Origin: Sphaerospermopsis kisseleviana NIES-73
GTDB taxonomy: Bacteria; Cyanobacteriota; Cyanobacteriia; Cyanobacteriales; Nostocaceae
DNA length: 64,000 bases
Direction of reading: 5' to 3'
Assembly (NCBI RefSeq): GCF_002368075.1
Contig: NZ_AP018314.1
Coordinates: 3,649,657 to 3,713,656, forward strand
The first letter of the stretch is position 1, and the number at the start of each line of letters is the position of its first letter. Of the stretch, positions 1-8,207 are shown piece by piece. The translations under genes and the position numbers were made by a program. Below the pieces are notes generated by a model that made no database searches, had not been told where the DNA came from, and saw only the letters and a list, made by a program, of their open reading frames with translations.

Positions 1-221
1 TGGGGGTTTTCTGTTTGCCAAACGTAGCGCAATAAAGATTGTATTTCATCCATTAAGGCTAAAAATGCCGGATCTAAATGCCCTAAAGGTGTGGTATTCA
101 TAGCTTGCAATACCGCAGGATGGGCGTTAGATGGACCAGGACCCAGTAATAAACGGTTGGGAACTTCTAAAGGTGAAAGTTGTAACTTTTGACTGTCGTT
201 GATAGAAATTGTCGATGTCAT
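1..221 (-). CDS. Serine/alanine-glyoxylate aminotransferase, class V (5' part, runs off left edge)
   Basis: A minus-strand frame opens at an ATG at 219-221 and stays open to the window edge, giving 73 residues. The N-terminus contains LLLGPGPSNAHPAVLQAM and PLGHLDPAFLALMDEIQ, the typical start of the PLP-dependent alanine-glyoxylate / serine-pyruvate aminotransferase family (class V). These enzymes transfer an amino group to glyoxylate, in cyanobacteria mostly as part of photorespiratory glycolate salvage. The PLP lysine lies beyond the edge, so only the family can be given, not the preferred amino donor. Confidence 0.85.
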   Translation of the reverse strand, partial: MTSTISINDSQKLQLSPLEVPNRLLLGPGPSNAHPAVLQAMNTTPLGHLDPAFLALMDEIQSLLRYVWQTENP

Positions 222-418
222 AATTTATTTGAGGCTAAGAGGCTAAATAGTTATTACAGCTATCAAGCCAATTTTACTCCTGACTCCTGACTCCTTGATC
301 TCCTGCAACTTCAAGATTATCTATCATTCGTGGGAAGATGCGATCGCCTCCGGCGCTGCGCTCCGCGCAATCGCTCTTAATTCTTAAAGTGGATATAACT
401 AGCTGTAGTTGAAGCCTC

Positions 419-574
419 ATGAGCCAAAAACGTTCTAGCTTAAAACCATTACAAAGGAAAAATCGCACACTCAGGCGCAGATTAAACTTGAAAGGAGAAA
501 TAGCCTTAGCCCTAGCCCCAACCGCAATTGTACTGTTAGTAATGGCTTTTGTGGAAACTCTCACCCAACAATGA
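419..574 (+). pseudogene. 51-aa remnant resembling the N-terminus of a cyanobacterial membrane protein
   Basis: An ORF starting ATG-AGC-CAA encodes a very basic N-terminus (about residues 1-26, many K and R) followed by one hydrophobic stretch (LALAPTAIVLLVMAFVE) and then stops. From memory this matches the beginning of HPP-type multi-helix membrane proteins of Nostocales, which continue far beyond this point, so I read it as a truncated gene. It could instead be a genuine small one-helix protein. No downstream continuation of the frame was found before the glycosyltransferase gene ends on the other strand. Confidence 0.4.
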
Positions 575-582
575 CAATGAAC

Positions 583-1656
583 TTAATGAACTAAAGTAGT
601 CCGAAAATGTCCATTTTCTTGAGCAAATTTCTCTTTGAGAATTTGTTTATAAACCGCTTCATAACCATCAGTCATTTGTTTGATACTAAAATGCTTTTCT
701 ACATATCGCCTACAAGCATAACGGTTTAATCTTTCTATTTGCTCAATAGCCTCAATACACTCCTGAATATTATTGCACAAAAAACCTGTTTCCCTATCAG
801 CAATTACTTCGGGAGTTGAACCCATTCGCATCGCAATTACTGGTGTACCCGATGCCATTGACTCTACCATTACCAAACCAAATGGTTCTCTCCAAGTAAT
901 AGGAAATAAAGTGGCATAAGCAGAACCCATGATAGTATTTTTTTCTGCGTGGTTAGCTTCACCTAAATATTGAATTTGCTTACCATCAATCTGGGGTTTA
1001 ATTTCCTGCTCAAAATATTCTATATCCACTCTATCTATCTTACCGGCTATTTTCAACTGCCAACCAGTTTTTTTGGCAATTTGAATTGCTAAATGTGTGC
1101 CTTTTTCTGGCGATATTCTGCCAACGAATGCTAAATATGGTGGATCTACAGGTTGAGGATAAAACTCATAACTACTCACATCAATTCCATTGTACACTGT
1201 TGATATATAATTTAACCCTAACCTGGGTTCTCTTTGGGCATCAGAAATACTCACATAAGGCTGTTTTTTGGCATATTTAAAGATTTTTTCGTTGTCAGGT
1301 GTAAAAATACCATGCAAAGTGTGAACTGTGGGAGTTTCTACCAACTTTGTGTATGCTAAAGGTGTGTGTCCTGCATGAGAATGAATAATATCAAATTCTG
1401 CGGATTGCTCATAAACTGAAGCTAGATTTAGCAACTCATAAATACTGTAATCTTTGACGGTATTATCCAATCTTAAAGCCCGCGGATGAACTGATACTAA
1501 CTTAGCCAGAGTCAGAGAATCTCCTGATGCAAATAATGTTACTTCATGTCCTCTTTTGACTAATTCATCTGTTAACAAACCCACGACTAATTCTATTCCA
1601 CCATAAGCTGGAGGTGGTACTCTCTCCCACAGTGGAGCAACCTGGGCAATTCTCAT
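583..1656 (-). CDS. Family 4 glycosyltransferase (GT-B fold)
   Basis: A 357-residue protein. The N-terminal half begins MRIAQVAPLWERVPPPAYGG, with the glycine-rich acceptor-domain loop (PPAYGGIE) of GT4 enzymes. The C-terminal half has AFVGRISPEKG and the donor-binding segment EPFGLVMVESMASGTPV with its E-x7-E pattern, then a GSTPEVI segment. It should be a cytosolic or membrane-associated retaining transferase using an NDP-sugar to extend a polysaccharide or glycolipid. The acceptor cannot be predicted. It stands alone, with no other sugar genes nearby. Confidence 0.9.
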   Translation of the reverse strand: MRIAQVAPLWERVPPPAYGGIELVVGLLTDELVKRGHEVTLFASGDSLTLAKLVSVHPRALRLDNTVKDYSIYELLNLASVYEQSAEFDIIHSHAGHTPLAYTKLVETPTVHTLHGIFTPDNEKIFKYAKKQPYVSISDAQREPRLGLNYISTVYNGIDVSSYEFYPQPVDPPYLAFVGRISPEKGTHLAIQIAKKTGWQLKIAGKIDRVDIEYFEQEIKPQIDGKQIQYLGEANHAEKNTIMGSAYATLFPITWREPFGLVMVESMASGTPVIAMRMGSTPEVIADRETGFLCNNIQECIEAIEQIERLNRYACRRYVEKHFSIKQMTDGYEAVYKQILKEKFAQENGHFRTTLVH

Positions 1657-2106
1657 TATTAACCCCCTAACAATTAAGAATTTACTTGAAAATCACTGAC
1701 AAAAAAACTGGTAAATATTAACCTAATACTGTTACTCGCTTCACAATTTTATGCTGGATATTTGATATCTTTTGTCTATCTTAGGTAGGGATATTTTCCT
1801 CTACTTTAGAGGTAAATTAGTAATTTTAAGGAATCAGAATTTCCAGGAGTCAGGATGTTTTTCATTATAAATGATGAATTATCAATTATCAATTATCAAT
1901 TATCAATTATCAATTATCAATTTTTATCACAGGTTATTTTCCTGTAAGGGCGAAGCATTCGGGCGAACAATTATCAATTTTTATCACAGGTTATTTTCCG
2001 AATGCCTGTCTGCCGACAGGCAGGCTTCGCCCCTACTTCGCCCCTACGACTCCTGACTCCTGACGATGATATAATCTCATACAATAATTAAGCACTAAAT
2101 ATCAAC
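1657..2106. repeat. Repeat-rich intergenic region with heptamer array and palindromic element
   Basis: From about 1876 to 1925 the heptamer CAATTAT is repeated in tandem. A 25-bp segment beginning CAATTTTTATCACAGG then occurs twice, near 1918 and 1974. Between and after these lie the paired motifs GAAGCATTCGG and CCGAATGC followed by GCTTCGCCCC. Related paired motifs recur near 22664-22727 and 26091-26190, so this is a dispersed fold-back family. A TATAAT hexamer near 2068 could serve potC. The short ORF through the repeats is not credible as a gene. Confidence 0.7.
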
Positions 2107-2916
2107 ATGAATATCCCTCACCCAAGTAAAAAAAAGTCTATGACATGGCAGGTAGTTTTTTCCATATTGGTATTTGTGTTTATGTACCTGCCTATCCTGG
2201 TACTAGGCTTTTATAGCTTTAACCAGTCACCTTACAGCGCAAGTTGGCAAGGATTCACTCTAGAATGGTATCAAAAACTGTTCACAGATGCTCGCATTTT
2301 ATCAGCTGTAAAAAACAGTTTACTAGTAGCCTGTAGTGCAGTTGCTGTTTCCGCAGTCTTGGGAACTATGATGGCTGTAGGGTTGGCACGTTATAATTTT
2401 CCTGGGAAAACATTGTATCGTGGTATATCGTATTTACCATTATTAATTCCTGATATTGCGATCGCAGTTTCTACCCTTGTTTGTTTAGCTGCTTTTGCCA
2501 TACCTTTAAGCATCTGGACAATTGTAGCTGCACATATAGTTTTTTGCCTAGCCTACATCGGTTTAGTAGTATCATCCCGACTTAATAACCTCGATCCCCA
2601 CCTAGAAGAAGCTGCACTAGACTTAGGTGCAACCCCTATTCAAGCTTTTATAAAAGTTGTCTTACCCCAATTAATGCCTGGTATTATATCTGGTTGCTTA
2701 CTAGCTTTCGTCCTCAGTTTAGATGACTTTCTCATCTCCAGTTTTACAGCAGGTAGCGGTTCTAATACCCTACCAATGGAAATATTTAGCCGCATCAGAA
2801 CTGGAGTCAAACCAGATATTAATGCCCTTAGCATCATGTTAATTTGTATTACCGCTACTGTGGCAATTATCGCAGAATTAATTCGTGCTTCTGGAGAGAA
2901 ACAAAACCAAAAATAA
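2107..2916 (+). CDS. potC: Spermidine/putrescine ABC transporter permease PotC
   Basis: A 269-residue inner-membrane protein with about six predicted helices. It has the ABC-permease EAA loop (EEAALDLGATPIQAFIKVVLPQLMPGI, residues about 169-195) that docks onto the ATPase. The N-terminus (YLPILVLGFYSFN) and the segment LSLDDFLISSF are characteristic of PotC/YdcV permeases of the polyamine transporter. It would pair with PotB to import polyamines using PotA and PotD. None of those partners is to the right, so it is either the end of an operon interrupted by the repeats upstream or stands alone. Confidence 0.93.
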   Translation: MNIPHPSKKKSMTWQVVFSILVFVFMYLPILVLGFYSFNQSPYSASWQGFTLEWYQKLFTDARILSAVKNSLLVACSAVAVSAVLGTMMAVGLARYNFPGKTLYRGISYLPLLIPDIAIAVSTLVCLAAFAIPLSIWTIVAAHIVFCLAYIGLVVSSRLNNLDPHLEEAALDLGATPIQAFIKVVLPQLMPGIISGCLLAFVLSLDDFLISSFTAGSGSNTLPMEIFSRIRTGVKPDINALSIMLICITATVAIIAELIRASGEKQNQK

Positions 2917-3190
2917 TTATTAGGACTAATATTTCCTTATTTAAAGAATATTTGCGATCGCGAAATCAATCCTGAACTTGGTAAAATCGCTGGTACAACT
3001 GGGGAAACATGACAAAGTTACCCCCTAGCGTTGACACAGTTGATGATTAGACATCTCCGAAAAAGATGTAGGGACAATTCATGAATTGTTACTAGGAATG
3101 GGTTTCAGGTTACGCATATTAATTTTCGGACAGATCTATTATCAATGGTTGTGAGCTTTTTGTTGTCAAAAAGCTAGATGTTTATCGGTA

Positions 3191-3559
3191 GTGGGGATAT
3201 GGCGATCGCCCTATCACACTTCATCAAACTTTATATTTGCTCAACATCAAATCGGTATAATCAGTTGTACAATCTCAGACCCAGCGATACAGGCGAATCT
3301 GATAGCAGCCTCAGCAATTCTGGCTGGGTTAAGATTAGAGCAAGACGTAATTTATAGTTTAGTGCGGAGAGACATCATGCAAGAATCTGTGATTTACCGT
3401 TCGATTCAGGAAGAAGCAGGAGCAAAAAAACAGAGAGAAATTGCCAATAATTTACTAAGAGAAGGTTTAGCGATTGAGATGGTTGCGCGTGTAACAGGCT
3501 TATCGCTCAAAGAAGTCCAACAAATTCAACAACAACTGAATGAGTCTCCACAGAATTAG
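3191..3559 (+). pseudogene. C-terminal remnant of Rpn/DUF4351-type nuclease-transposase family protein
   Basis: The frame (GTG start) gives 122 residues. The part from DPAIQANLIAASAILAGLRLEQDVIYSLVRRD through ESVIYRSIQEE and GLAIEMVARVTGLSLKEVQQIQ is typical of the C-terminal region of large cyanobacterial Rpn-type PD-(D/E)XK proteins. The N-terminal catalytic half is absent: the first about 28 residues read like non-coding sequence and carry a GCGATCGC site. I therefore call it a 5'-truncated remnant. The C-terminal helix-turn-helix-like end (ARVTGLSLKEV) is intact. Confidence 0.7.
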
Positions 3560-3890
3560 TCCTAACTGTATGGTTATAGCAGCCTAACAAATCAGTTGCA
3601 GTACACTGATAAGAAAAAATGTTCATCTTTGATGATAAAGCGATCGCCCCTCACTGTGGTGTTGGCGATAGTTCCTTGAGGGGGAGATATTGAGTAGTCG
3701 AAAATTGCCCCTTGTTTATTCTCAATGAGGGTGAGTAGTTATTATGCTTAAACGTAATATCCATGACAAAATTTCTCTGATTTCCCTATCAAGTTTGTAA
3801 TTAACACGGTCGGTTAATCGGTTTCTTTTTGGTCTTCCCACAATATGCGATCACCTTAGCAATTTTTAGGGGAAACCTGAAAAGAAACTT
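3560..3890. other. Intergenic region, nothing recognised
   Basis: About 330 bases between the nuclease remnant and the convergent NACHT gene. It holds one GCGATCGC octamer and short GC-richer patches, but no ORF, RNA gene or clear terminator that I can support. Confidence 0.5.
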
Positions 3891-6614
3891 TTAAAAACTG
3901 CTGGGTAAAATGCTCATAATAACTATCACTATACAAAATATGACAATAAAAACTGCTAGAAAAATTATAAAATCTCTTTGAGCTACTTTATATACTTGGC
4001 TGGTAGGAACATACACAATCTTAGTTCCGATAACTGTATTAAATTCCCAGTTCAAACCTTGATTAGCAAGATATTTACCCTGTTTATAGAGAAGTTGTAA
4101 TGATTGAGGTACTTTATCTAGAGTCGAATGACAATTCAAGCAACTTTTATCAGTAATTTTGATAGGGCGAGATATATAGAAATATTTATTACCATTTATA
4201 TTTAAATATCCTTGATCAATGTTCTGCAATCCTGGCTGTCGTTGAGTATCTAAATCTTGTTGTTTAAGTGTGTCAATAATTTTGATTTCTTCAAGTGTAG
4301 CTTTATTCTTGAGATTAGTCGGATTAATCATCGCGGACTTATAAATATAATCTCCATAATTATTTTTATAGGCACTAGTAAATATATCAAATACTTGATT
4401 TACTGCAAACATTGGAATTGATTCTTGTAAAAATTTTTGTTCTGATTGTGTTTTTAATAAAGGTGTAATATAATCATTATGATATTTGCGAACCGAATCC
4501 ATCGCTGAAATTAACATATTTGCTTGGGATTTCAGTTGAAACTCCGCAGAATTTAAACAAATATTGCCATAAATTAGACCAATAACAATAATCGCTCCCC
4601 CAACAAGAATGATTTTTATAGCTTTATAGGCATTTCTTATTTCGGATTGTGTAGAATTGATTCGCGTTGCAAAGTGTTCCAGTATCATCCTATGGATGAA
4701 GATATAGCCACCACCAACCTTTTGTAGAAAAATGCGCTCAGTGGCATAGTCTAGAAAATGAGTTAAATTATTAGGAATCAAACCTTCACCCCAGAGGATA
4801 AAACGTAAGCTGAAGTGTTGGATACAGGCTATACCACCTCCAAAAAACAACCCTAACATCAGTCCCCAACTTATTATCGAAATTCTTGATTGCAACCCTT
4901 TAGGAAAAAATATAAAAATAATTGGAAACAAAATTAACCAGCTAAGTAATACAATAATTATTGCATTGCGAGCAGATGTCCAAATCCCTTGGTTTGGAAT
5001 AGTTTTTGTTTCTATTTCTGAGCCTCTCAACCCACAAATCAATCCTATAATCAGTGCAAAGATTAATCCCAAAATTAATCCAAATATTACTATTTTCTCG
5101 TAACCGCTTGGCCATTTTGGGGTTTTCCAAGTTAAATAACACCATAATACACCCATTGGAGACAAAATTAAACTCCACCTTAGTCCATAGGTTAATCCAT
5201 TAAGCAAATCTTTTCGTGTTTTTTTCCAAGGACAGGTCAAAGTTTCAAAAGTTTCTATTTCTGCTTTGTAATTTCCAAAAGTCCACCATAAAACTAAACC
5301 CCACATTATTGCATTTATGGTTAAGACATTAAAAATGTTAATTTTATCATTATATAAATCTAGAAAATGAACTAAAAATAATATCAATCCAATAGCCAGT
5401 ATCCCAATTAAAATAGTTCCAATTCTGTAAAGTCTTTTTTGAACATTAGACTGCAACCAATTAGGCTGTATTTTCTCAATTAGAAAGTAAGATTGAGAAG
5501 TCTGAAACATTCTTTGTGCCAACCAACTTAACCAATGTATTACCCGATTTTTTGGGTATTTCTGATTAACTCCCTTTCGTTTAAACATCCGCTCAATATA
5601 AGCATTGAATAGATGTTCACGACGCTCTTCTAGTGAACCTGTTTGAAGTATTTCTTCTACCTGTTTACCTTGATAAGCCAGGGTCATAACACTTAGTGTC
5701 AAAGGAGATTTACCTATTTCTTGCAGTGTGGTATCATCTTTCAACAAAGATTTAACTGCACTTAGTTGTTGACCAGCAGTATCCAAATATTGATGAACCT
5801 GCTCAGGAGTCAAAGAACGGATGTAGATCGCGCCTCGTAATCGCAAACGGTTAGAAAGAACTTCATAATCAGCAATACGACTACAGACCACCATTTCAGT
5901 CAGTCCATGCGTTTGTATAAATTGGTTGATAGCTTCAACACAGGCTTCCCGCAGGTCAGTCTTTACCTCGTCTAAACCATCTAGTAACAGTAGTAATTTT
6001 TGATTTTTAACCCAGTCTTTAGCAATTTCTTGGGAAACTTGGTATTTACTCCAAAGTTCTTGTAGCAGCCAATCTTCAATGGTTTGCCTTTTACTTCCCC
6101 AAGAAGATAAATTAAATACTACTGGAATTAGCTGACTCAAATTTGACTCAGCGCAAGTAATTAAATTCTGTGCTAATTTCAAGAGCGTTATGGTTTTACC
6201 TGCTCCTGGTTCTCCTAAAATAAGTAGAGTTCGTCCTTCTCCTATCTGATTAAAGAAATCACTTGCATCGCTTCCCGTAGGCAAAATTTGTCTGGAATCT
6301 TCTGGTATTTCCTCAAAACCACTAAATGGGCGCTCTATTACATCTAATCGTTTTTCTAGACCAAGTTCAATCATGGCCTGCGTATGCACTGATTTTTCTA
6401 AAACACCTTCGATCCAATATTCTTTAACTTTACTGAGTAAAACTTTCCTGTGTCCATATTCTACCGAAGTTAGGGGTTGTTGTATACCAGATGTTTGTCC
6501 ATTAAATAACTCAGATACTTGGGAAATGAAATATTGAGAGACAGTACCATTATTTTCTTGAATAAACCCTTGAATATTACTACCATAAATGTTAACAACA
6601 TTATCATCATTCAT
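3891..6614 (-). CDS. Membrane NACHT-family STAND NTPase with C-terminal CxxCH heme sensor domain
   Basis: A 907-residue protein. Residues 7-29 carry a short Q/N/G-rich motif (IYGSNIQGFIQ..NNGTVSQYF). The NACHT NTPase follows, with Walker A GEPGAGKT (134-141), Walker B LLLLLDGLDEV (207-217) and the sensor segment VVCSRIADYE (242-251). Six predicted helices (about 397-598) precede a cytosolic loop with VGGGYIFIHRMILEHFA (633-649). Helix 7 (about 664-684) leads into a 195-residue domain resembling DUF3365/Tll0287, with CLNCH at 825-829, and helix 8 (about 881-903) ends the protein. This topology places CxxCH outside the cytoplasm, where c-type heme is attached. It is predicted to be a signal-gated switch. 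The gene is AT-rich and lies next to mobile DNA. The partner gene is 19 bp upstream. Confidence 0.85.
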   Translation of the reverse strand: MNDDNVVNIYGSNIQGFIQENNGTVSQYFISQVSELFNGQTSGIQQPLTSVEYGHRKVLLSKVKEYWIEGVLEKSVHTQAMIELGLEKRLDVIERPFSGFEEIPEDSRQILPTGSDASDFFNQIGEGRTLLILGEPGAGKTITLLKLAQNLITCAESNLSQLIPVVFNLSSWGSKRQTIEDWLLQELWSKYQVSQEIAKDWVKNQKLLLLLDGLDEVKTDLREACVEAINQFIQTHGLTEMVVCSRIADYEVLSNRLRLRGAIYIRSLTPEQVHQYLDTAGQQLSAVKSLLKDDTTLQEIGKSPLTLSVMTLAYQGKQVEEILQTGSLEERREHLFNAYIERMFKRKGVNQKYPKNRVIHWLSWLAQRMFQTSQSYFLIEKIQPNWLQSNVQKRLYRIGTILIGILAIGLILFLVHFLDLYNDKINIFNVLTINAIMWGLVLWWTFGNYKAEIETFETLTCPWKKTRKDLLNGLTYGLRWSLILSPMGVLWCYLTWKTPKWPSGYEKIVIFGLILGLIFALIIGLICGLRGSEIETKTIPNQGIWTSARNAIIIVLLSWLILFPIIFIFFPKGLQSRISIISWGLMLGLFFGGGIACIQHFSLRFILWGEGLIPNNLTHFLDYATERIFLQKVGGGYIFIHRMILEHFATRINSTQSEIRNAYKAIKIILVGGAIIVIGLIYGNICLNSAEFQLKSQANMLISAMDSVRKYHNDYITPLLKTQSEQKFLQESIPMFAVNQVFDIFTSAYKNNYGDYIYKSAMINPTNLKNKATLEEIKIIDTLKQQDLDTQRQPGLQNIDQGYLNINGNKYFYISRPIKITDKSCLNCHSTLDKVPQSLQLLYKQGKYLANQGLNWEFNTVIGTKIVYVPTSQVYKVAQRDFIIFLAVFIVIFCIVIVIMSILPSSF

Positions 6615-6633
6615 GTTATAATCATTCCATAAA

Positions 6634-7011
6634 TTAACTAAAACTTTGATTAATTGTGCCAGTATTCTGCTGTGTCAAACCCTGAACTTTTCCTCCAGAA
6701 ATTTGAACACTAAATTTTCCCTCTGCTGATTCTTGAGGATTTAATTGCTCCATTAACTTTTGAGCCAATTTAATAATTTCCTCATCTTTATCAGCACCAA
6801 CTTCAGTTAATTCATCTTCTAAAAGAGCTTTTGTTTTTTCAGGTTTTTGTTCATACTTATCCAGAATAGTCACTGAACCTGATTTACCTTGGTTCTCAAA
6901 TTTACGTTTAATTAAAGCTTTCAATCCTTCATAAGTATCTTGAACTACACTACCCGCTGTTTTGGCTGTGCCAGCTACTAAGGCTGTGAGAATAAGAGAA
7001 ATAGAATCCAT
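6634..7011 (-). CDS. Small predicted effector with C-terminal amyloid-like motif, partner of NACHT protein
   Basis: A 125-residue protein. The N-terminus (MDSISLILTALVAGTAKTAG) is a hydrophobic helix followed by amphipathic, charged helices (about 20-95). I recognise this as the small helical protein commonly encoded beside cyanobacterial NTPase or protease regulators, probably of the Bell/HeLo-like membrane-acting kind. The last 27 residues (FSVQISGGKVQGLTQQ.. NTGTINQSF) align with residues 7-29 of the downstream NACHT protein. An effector with a C-terminal motif encoded before an NLR-like receptor with the same N-terminal motif is the known layout of amyloid-signalling pairs. Function by templated assembly is inferred. 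The two genes are 19 bp apart and surely co-transcribed. Confidence 0.75.
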   Translation of the reverse strand: MDSISLILTALVAGTAKTAGSVVQDTYEGLKALIKRKFENQGKSGSVTILDKYEQKPEKTKALLEDELTEVGADKDEEIIKLAQKLMEQLNPQESAEGKFSVQISGGKVQGLTQQNTGTINQSFS

Positions 7012-7217
7012 GAAATCATCTCCTTATTTTTAATAGGTTTTACTAATTGTCTCAACTTTATTGCACAATAAAATACATCTAAGGAATGATTTTGATTATG
7101 AACGCATTAATCAGAAACACCCAATTTACACATCTAATAATTTCCAAGGGTTTACACTATAATCCTGAATAATTTCCAAGAAATTTAAAAAGTATCAAAA
7201 ACAGCAAAATTATATAA

Positions 7218-7993
7218 CTGGACTTTAGACTAAAAACACAAAATGACTCAGGGAAGCTGAGTTGAAAAAAAGCAAAGTAAAAAATTCAAAAAATGAGAAA
7301 TCAAGCAGTTTTTGGCTGGGCTTTACGTGAAGGTGAAGTACGCTTTTTAACGATAGGATAACGAATTCTACGTTGTCTGTTCTGTCCGGTCTTCCAGCCG
7401 GGAGATTTACCCCGTGGTTTTGGCGGTTGGGCAGGAGTGGAAACCCTGACTAAAATCCCAGGCATAGGTATCCACGCTATGGTACTGTACCCGTATCCAG
7501 GGGTAACAGGATGACCTCCTTTTCCTCCTTGGGCATAGTGTTCGTAGGTTCTCTCTTTCAGGGTGGGAGCATCTGGTCTTGACCACGCTGTGTGGTCTCC
7601 TCCCAAAATTATACGTCCTTGTTTTGGTATCTTTTGATTGTACAGTTTCATCAATTTATTGCGTTGTGGTCTGGTATCCTGTGTTGTTTCATAAATACTT
7701 GACCACTTACGACGAAATACTGGAGACAGTGATAAGTCTGCCAGACTGTAGGCGTTCCGTGTTAGCAAGATTGCATCCGTCATTTCAAATGTTGCGTCTT
7801 TTGCCCTACATAAACAATCATAAGCTGCTTGACAGAATTCCATAAGTTGTTTAAAAACATCCATAGCGGTTATATGAGAATTGGTTGTGCTTTTTTCATT
7901 TTCCGCTATGGGGGTGTCTGTTCTTACAGGCATCCCTTGATTTTTTTGCAGTCCCTTTCACTAACGATCGCTCTCTTTTAGTCTAAAGTCCAG
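7218..7993 (-). mobile_element. Internally deleted insertion sequence with 18-bp terminal inverted repeats
   Basis: Perfect 18-bp inverted repeats, CTGGACTTTAGACTAAAA at 7218-7235 and its complement at 7976-7993, bound a 776-bp element. ATAA flanks both sides (7214-7217 and 7994-7997), which fits a 4-bp target duplication. The only ORF inside is a shortened transposase on the minus strand. Both ends are intact, so the element could still be moved by a full-length relative supplied in trans. The right end abuts the MITE-like repeat exactly, so the target was the ATAA end of that repeat. Confidence 0.8.
7301..7933 (-). pseudogene. Transposase with central deletion (DDE type, IS701/IS4-like)
   Basis: The 210-residue product keeps the N-terminus of a cyanobacterial DDE transposase (FCQAAYDCLCRAKDATFEM, then GDHTAWSRPDAPTLKERTYEHYA and GYGYSTIAWIP). 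It then jumps directly to the basic C-terminal tail (PPKPRGKSPGWKTG .. KKRTSPSRKAQ). Full members are roughly twice as long, so the catalytic core between these parts has been lost while the frame stayed open. The product should be inactive. Family assignment within IS701/IS4 is from memory of the conserved segments. Confidence 0.75.
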
Positions 7994-8098
7994 ATAAGCT
8001 GTTGTGCATTTAATTTGTATAAGTGGAACAGGCATATTGCCTGTTAAACAAGAGTTCAGAATATTAGGATTATACAATTTAGCTGTGTAACAGCTTAT
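7994..8098 (+). repeat. MITE-like 105-bp repeat, copy 1
   Basis: The element starts ATAAGCTGTT and ends AACAGCTTAT, so its ends are inverted repeats. A second copy of the same length lies at 39651-39755 in the opposite orientation. The two agree over almost the whole length, except for the middle around the GGAACAGGC..GCCTGTT hairpin. No ORF is present. This is a non-autonomous fold-back element or a repeat RNA-type intergenic element. Confidence 0.8.
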
Positions 8099-8207
8099 CA
8101 TATGCTCAGAGCAACGCAGATTCATCAGTAGAGGGGATTGGGGACTGGGAATATGGGAGCAAATTTTTTACCTATTCCCTATTCCTTATCCCCACAAAAA
8201 GACTTTT

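Noticed and set aside
274..564. 96-codon minus-strand ORF
   Set aside because: It covers repeat-like intergenic DNA and lies opposite the more protein-like 419-574 frame.
7862..7877. CATAGCGGTTATATGA resembles the hupL core (14 of 16 bases)
   Set aside because: It lies inside the transposase coding sequence, encodes part of that conserved protein and has no hupL sequence beside it. Chance similarity is more likely.
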